Assembly (NCBI RefSeq): GCF_036898095.1
Contig: NC_090746.1
Span: 110,060,606 to 110,124,605 of the forward strand
DNA: 64,000 nucleotides
Direction of reading: 5' to 3'
Source of the DNA: Palaemon carinicauda
Taxonomy: Eukaryota; Arthropoda; Malacostraca; Decapoda; Palaemonidae
Within the stretch, counting starts at the first letter, position 1, and the number at the start of each line of letters is the position of its first letter. This document shows positions 59,065 to 64,000 of this stretch, piece after piece. The translations under genes were made by a program, and so were the position numbers. A model generated the notes under the pieces. That model was not told the DNA's origin. It did not search any database and was given only the letters and a program-made list of their open reading frames with translations.

Positions 59065-59829
59065 ATCCGGCTGGCAAGCTCTGAAACATCTATTAGATAA
59101 AAATCTTGATGTTCCACCACTAATACGAAAATAATTCTATGGGAACAATTCAAAGGCCATCAAAGCTATTAGTTTAAATGCGAAAACTTGGGTATCCCTA
59201 GAAATTACTTTAACCTTAATGTGTCTCTTTAAGTTCTGGTACCTGATTGAGCAGTTAGGCTACTTTATCAATCATATTTACAACCAAACAGGGCCCAAAT
59301 AGAGGAAAAAATTGATTGTTTCTGCACCTCAGGGACTGTCCCAACCATTGAGGCACATTCTTGTTTTCATCTCTTAATTGCAAAATGGAAAAAGATTGCT
59401 TCGACCCTAGAAACCCCATCTGAAACAGTTTAAGTAAGTCTTATACTAATCCAAAATTAAATTAAAATCCTGATGTTCTGCAAATTTCTTTTCAGTAAGA
59501 CTAGAAATAACTCCTACTATAGAAGCTGTAAAGGAAATTATTTTAAGAATACTTTACTTTATTACCAACAAATAGCATTTCTTTAGTAAACCATCTTGCA
59601 AACACTGCATTTAATGATCTGAGATTAAATTGTATTATGTAAGTCAAAATGTCTTTGTTGTATTGAAGCTTCACCACAAAACTAGAACTAGAATTACATG
59701 CCTTTCTTTGCATTGGAGATGATAATTTATTGATTCTATCTAAAACAAAATGCGAGAGCTAAGGTGTAAAATCATCTTGAAAGAGGCATCTCCAAAAACT
59801 TGGAGGAATAAACAGCATCAGAACTTATT

Positions 59830-60155
59830 GCTGTTGTAGCCTGATTGGTAACGTCTCTGCCTGGTGTTTGCCAGTCGGGGATTCGAGTCCAGCTCAGACT
59901 CGTTAATGCCATTAGTGTCTGCAACCTTACCATCCTTGTGAGCTAAGGTTGGGGGGTTTCGGGGAGCCTATAGGTCCTATCTGCTGAGTCATCAGCAGCC
60001 ACTGCCTGGTCCTCCCTGATCCTTGCTTGGGTGGAGAGGAGGCTTGGGCGCTGATCAAATAATATATGGTCAGTCTCTAGGGCATTGTCCTGCTTGCTAG
60101 GGCAATGTCACTTTCCCTTGCTTCTGCCTTTCATGAATGACCTTTAAACTCATTA
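59830..60155 (+). mobile_element. tRNA-derived SINE
   Basis: The tRNA-like head has an A box (TAGCCTGATTGG, 59837-59848) and a B box (GGATTCGAGTCC, 59879-59890), spaced as in a tRNA. A non-tRNA body follows (GGTTGGGGGGTTTCGGGGAG, GGGCGCTGATCAAATAATAT, CATTGTCCTGCTTGCTAGGG) and ends near CATGAATGACCTTTAAA. The head cannot form a normal acceptor stem, so it is a SINE and not a tRNA gene. It probably inserted into relic E-G. The 3' boundary is approximate. Confidence 0.82.
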
Positions 60156-60566
60156 GGATATTTTTCAGCGATCATTTTCGTAAATGCTGAAAAGGAGATC
60201 ATCACAATTGGGGTCCACCTCAGTTTTCATCATCATCATCTTCCTGTTCAGAAGGATAAACCTAGACATTACTTAATGGCTTTTCAGTTTGTTTACATAT
60301 TTACACTGGAGCTGTGTTGCATTTTTTCTTCAAGGAACTCATTTTGGGAGTTGAGGTACTGGCACATATATTTATTCGAGTTAACTGATCTTGCAAATGA
60401 ACAATGCGCACTACCATCCAAAACATGATGCAACCGATCAGCTTTTTCTGAAACTTTATTGGATGTATTTGCTCTAAGGAATTCATATATGACATGCCAT
60501 CCACATGAAATATGGGGTTGCTTTAGGGCTCTTGCTTCAATGAGGTGAGGGATATTGGGATCTAGG

Positions 60567-61031
60567 CTACCAACTCTGGTCTTCTACTTTGTAATCTGCT
60601 TGTCTAAAAGGGCCGCTAGGATTGTGGGAAGGTGAGGGTTTTGTAGCAGAAGGATCTAAAGTATATAAAGAATTTGAGGCCCTATGAGGGGCTCTCAAAT
60701 CTGTAATGTGCTGTGCACTATCAGAGCCCTTACTGAATGGAACACTAGAACCCCTAGACCCGACTTGAGTCATGTGGCGGTTCGAAATAGGACGTCTTAG
60801 TTTAAAATTTCTGCTTTTAATTGAAGACCCACTAGCATTCTGGGATTTCACAAAAGAAGCTAAAGAAGTTAAGAGCTTTTGAAGCTCATATCTATTAAAA
60901 CTAATTTTAGTTAGTGCTGTATTGGAGTATGATGCTGGTATTTCATTATTTTCATCATTCCCACTAAGATTAACTAACCTAATCTTTTCTGAATTTTCTC
61001 CTGAGCTGAAAAGAAGGTTGCTGGTGCCCAT
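60567..61031 (-). pseudogene. Relic E-G gag-like ORF
   Basis: A 154-codon open frame on the minus strand. It contains LLFSSGENSEKIRLVNLSG, FNRYELQKLLTSLASFVKSQ and MTQVGSRGSSVPFSKGSDSA. It resembles a second fragment on the plus strand at 62830-63180 (E-H) along most of its length, so it belongs to a repeated family. Being upstream of RT in the same orientation, it is best read as the gag-equivalent of E-G. It is not related in sequence to the gag-like regions of E-D, E-E and E-F as far as can be seen. Confidence 0.65.
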
Positions 61032-61806
61032 TGAACTTTGATCTGGTCAGCAACAATAGAAACCTACTTGTCCATAAGCTGATCAAATAGGCCTAAGCAC
61101 TCCTCACAATGGTTATTTAAATCTCAAAGACTGTCCCCAACACGAGACATGAAGAAAATGTAGTTCATGATTATCCGGAAATAATTCCCTTATAGTCTAT
61201 GCATTAGTTACTAAAAAATTCAGAAGACGACTCCTTTAAATGCTGTAGAACACCTAAATTTGAACAATTTGGAGTTAGTGGCTGTCATCAAGCCAAAGCT
61301 GTCTCAAAGACTTAAAGACAAATGATGTTTGGCTTGAACAAGCCATCGGTGGTTGCCATTAACCTCTAGATTGTCTCATTGCTTTACTAGAGGTTCAAGT
61401 CTATTGAAAGAAAAGAAAATGGGAAATTTTCTAGTTTTAGGAGTAAGTGTTGATAAAGCTGAGCTGCCAGAGAGAAGCAATATGAACATCAGGGTAGATT
61501 CATAGAAATAATTAATATTTTTTTAGGGTTTATATAGCCTATTATCGCTGGAATTCTGCAACCACCATGGGGTTGGTTAGTTTTGCTCCAAACATCATGA
61601 CTGCAAATAAGGAGTTTTAATGTGTACATATGCTGAATAGTATACTATTTATGGTCATGTCATTGATTTAGTATGCTGTAGTTTTCAAAAGCTTATCAGT
61701 AAAGATCATCATTATTTTGTTGTTATCCCAGAAAATTAATCGATAATGATATACCAATGTTTTATGGTTGTTTGTTCAAGGGTACTAAGTAATCTTTTGT
61801 TTTCAG
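61032..61806. other. Golgin-84 intron before exon 11
   Basis: AT-rich sequence, possibly including the 5' end of relic E-G near 61032-61450. No terminal repeat can be recognised. Confidence 0.45.
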
Positions 61807-62011
61807 AGATGAACGAGATTTGTTGAGGGAAGAAATGGAAACCGCTGGAATGAGGATCAGGCAATTAATGACAGAAATCACAGATTTGGAAACTAACGCT
61901 CAGGACCAAGCAACATTAGCAGCTCAAAATGCAGCATCCCTTGAGGAGTCTATAGCTGAAGAAAGAAAAAGGAGATCAGATTCAGAGGCAGAGAGTAGGC
62001 AGTTACAAGAG
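61807..62011 (+). CDS. GOLGA5: Golgin-84, coding exon 11
   Basis: The acceptor is TTGTTTTCAG ending at 61806 and the donor GTACAT at 62012. Its first base completes the Arg codon from exon 10 across a 19.9 kb intron, and it leaves in phase 0. It encodes RDERDLLREEMETAGMRIRQ, LMTEITDLETNAQDQATLAA and EERKRRSDSEAESRQLQE, an uninterrupted coiled coil equivalent to the HELRxExxxxxxxIxxLMxQI region of golgin-84. Codons before the last partial exon total 551, so about three quarters of a typical 700-750 residue golgin-84 is in the window. Confidence 0.93.
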
Positions 62012-62829
62012 GTACATGAATTTTCTATATTTATTCAACTCTTCAGTTACATGACATAAAGAACTTCTGTTGGTTTGTTCCAATTTAGCTAAAAACATCT
62101 TGTCGAAAATTTTCAATTTAAAGGAGTTTTACCAAAATTTATAGAAGTTGATAGTACAGTTCTATTTCTAATCATAACTCCTCTGTATGTCCTCACAATC
62201 TCTTAATTATTTTGGCAAAGTTTCCACACCTTACATGACCCTGTGCAACTGACGTTTTTGAAGTTTGGAGTATGTTATACAGTAGCACAGACATTTACCG
62301 GTATATCATATGTGCACCTGGAGATCATTACATAAATTGAACGCATCATCCTTAGAAGCCATAATTATTTCTATGAACCTCCCCTGGTGTTCATATTGCT
62401 TCTCTCTTGAAGTTGGGTAAACATCTACAGTACCCCAAAATTCAAATTTTCCCTTGTTTCCTTATAATTTCTCTGTCCCCCTAGTGTAGTACAGTATTAG
62501 GGTTAATACTTCGGCATGTGTAGACCATATCCCTTTGTTTTCTAGTTCTCATATTACCTACCTCTAGTGGAAATGCTACCTGGGCTTCACTTTGTGATTT
62601 TGCGCTTAATAATTTTCTATAAACATACTTTATTAATTATTAAAGTTATGGGATTGTCTTCTTCTGGCTATATATTTTCTTTTGAAGGTTATTCAAGAGA
62701 TTTATTGATGGGCGATGATAATTTTCTTTCTGTGTCCCAAGCTGGAGGCAAAAGTATGATTTGAATAACAATTGTGTAGAATGTAGTGCCTTCTCAGTTC
62801 CTCTTTTAAGGGATTATCTACAGTTAGTA
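62012..62829. other. Golgin-84 intron 11, 5' part
   Basis: AT-rich low-copy sequence; no element is recognised. Confidence 0.5.
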
Positions 62830-63180
62830 GCCATTCACATTAAAAGTTCAAATTTTAAAAGAAAATGTCTTTCAGTTCAGGGGAAAAGCCAAAGAAGACT
62901 AGGCTAGTCAATATCTGTATAAGAGGTTACTGATACCTTGTCAGGTATTACAAAACTTGTAATTAATAGTAATGAGCTTCATAAACCTTATACTGATGTT
63001 GCTATGTTTTTGCAAACTCAAAAGGCCTGCAAGCCATCGGGAAAAGGCAGCTATCCTAGCCTAACCTACCCAGAGTCAAATCCTAGGCTAACTCAAATTG
63101 TGCCTTGTGATTCTGGTGTACCAGTCAGTAAGGGCTCTGTTAGTACGCTGAATTGTAGAGTCTGGTATCCATAGCTTCTT
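62830..63180 (+). pseudogene. Gag-like fragment E-H, paralogue of the E-G gag
   Basis: The plus-strand reading is FSSGEKPKKTRLVN (from about 62871), then after a frame break ITKLVINSNELHKPYTDVAM, FLQTQKACKPSGKGSY and LTQIVPCDSGVPVSKGSVST to about 63150. Segment by segment it parallels E-G (FSSGENSEKIRLVN, LTKISFNRYELQKLLTSLAS, FVKSQ, MTQVGSRGSSVPFSKGSDSA). No RT or recombinase follows within 63180-63560, so the element is fragmentary. Confidence 0.7.
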
Positions 63181-63559
63181 AAGCTTCTACAGCTTTGAAT
63201 TGTCTCCTTTAAGGAATTATTCTTGTAACAGTGGCAGAACATCAGTATTCTGTTCTAGTAGATGTTCTGGAAGAGTTGCCAACAGGACTTCTAGAGGTCA
63301 TTGGAGAATTCTATGGCAGGTCTACCCTGCAATAAGAAGACTCCCACTTTAATCACGTTTAAGGGAACATTTGCTCCAATCTGTGGTTGTTGCCTGTAGT
63401 CACATAAGGTTACCAGATTCCTCTAGCTTCGAATCCTCCCATGTCCAAGAAACCCATTCCATGTGTGAGTTATTGATCAACTACAGCAAAGGCACAGATT
63501 TTGAAACTAGAAATTACGAAATTTTTGGAAAAAATTGCAAGAGAAGAAGTAGTGAATGC

Positions 63560-63562
<3 letters not shown>
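63181..63562. other. Intron sequence after E-H
   Basis: Possibly decayed E-H sequence; no motif is recognisable. Confidence 0.4.
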
Positions 63563-63636
<74 letters not shown>

Positions 63637-63762
63637 TTATTATTATTAATATTGTTATTATTATTATTATTATTTCTGGGCTCGACCTGTGTCGAACATT
63701 ATTATTATTATTACCAGCTAAGCTATAACCCTGATTGGAAAAGTAAGATGCTCTAAGGTTAA
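63563..63762 (-). mobile_element. Dispersed (AAT)n-tailed repeat, short antisense copy
   Basis: (TTA)n from 63563, interrupted by CTGGGCTCGACCTGTGTCGA near 63676, then CCAGCTAAGCTATAACCCTG and AAAAGTAAGATGCTCTAAGG. This is the last 50 bp of the repeat family in antisense, strongly 5'-truncated. ORFs of poly-Leu, poly-Tyr or poly-Ile here are repeat translations. Confidence 0.8.
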
Positions 63763-63980
63763 TGTTTTGCAACAGTTTTTATCCCAAGATTTTATATTAT
63801 ATTTTATGAACCTCGCTTCTAGTAGTGTACGTGCCTCTCCTCAATGTATTAATGTACTTGTACACTGAATGGTGTTTGATGATTCTAGCCTGAGATTATA
63901 ATTTTTATGCAAGGGCAGTTCGCCCTTCTCTTAATGACAATATCATAAGATCTAAAGGTGTACCAAAATTGTCTTTCTAG

Positions 63981-64000
63981 GAATTGCGATGTGCACATGA
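63981..64000 (+). CDS. GOLGA5: Golgin-84, coding exon 12 (partial, runs off the window)
   Basis: A candidate acceptor with a pyrimidine-rich tract (TTGTCTTTCTAG) ends at 63980. The following 20 bases read ELRCAHE in phase 0, the phase left by exon 11. It is short and cut by the window edge, so it rests on phase and acceptor only. The C-terminal coiled coil and transmembrane anchor must lie downstream. Confidence 0.55.

Noticed and set aside
59830..59902. tRNA gene
   Set aside because: A and B boxes are present, but the acceptor stem does not pair and the sequence continues into a SINE body.
63371..63756. Poly-Leu, poly-Tyr and poly-Ile ORFs
   Set aside because: Translations of a (TTA)n tract in three frames.

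Overview
The window is eukaryotic: spliced exons, very large AT-rich introns, long (TA)n/(GA)n/(ATT)n microsatellites and dense transposon debris. The repeat content (DIRS-like tyrosine-recombinase retrotransposons, an RTE-type LINE, a dispersed repeat ending in (AAT)n) fits a decapod crustacean such as a shrimp, crayfish or crab. The lineage is an inference; no species is assigned.

One host gene can be read: golgin-84 (GOLGA5) on the + strand. The start codon is at 13701, and coding exons run 13701-13867, 20788-21046, 21401-21530, 21698-21815, 35486-35604, 36323-36423, 36593-36711, 40075-40215, 41301-41406, 41686-41873, 61807-62011 and a partial one from 63981. Splice sites and phases agree throughout and give 551 codons before the last partial exon. 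The distal coiled coil and the C-terminal membrane anchor lie beyond the window. A 5' UTR intron precedes the ATG exon, so the promoter is upstream.

Layout. 1-9485: microsatellites, a 77-78 bp satellite (945-2915), two or more MITEs, copies of a dispersed (AAT)n-tailed repeat, and low-copy sequence with short tandem duplications. 9486-20502: two decayed DIRS-like elements (E-A, E-B) on either side of golgin exon 2; E-B carries a Tigger/pogo-like insertion (17831-19849). 22234-33421: DIRS-like E-C, split by a second DIRS-like element E-D (22845-29346), followed by an antisense RTE-like LINE (33488-35303). 42008-48463 and 51147-57618: DIRS-like E-E and E-F in the largest intron. E-F is inserted into an older antisense DIRS-like relic, E-G (pieces from about 50130 to 61031). 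A sense-strand gag-like fragment related to E-G (E-H) lies at 62830-63180.

The DIRS-like copies show the hallmark architecture: inverted terminal repeats, an internal complementary region that repeats both outer ends beside the right repeat, and remnants of gag-like, reverse transcriptase, RNase H, methyltransferase-like and tyrosine recombinase regions. No copy has intact coding capacity, yet the terminal repeats of E-D, E-E and E-F are nearly identical within each element. This suggests recent mobilisation of already defective copies in trans. All six DIRS-like copies with readable ends lie in the transcriptional sense of golgin-84; only the older relic E-G and the LINE are antisense.
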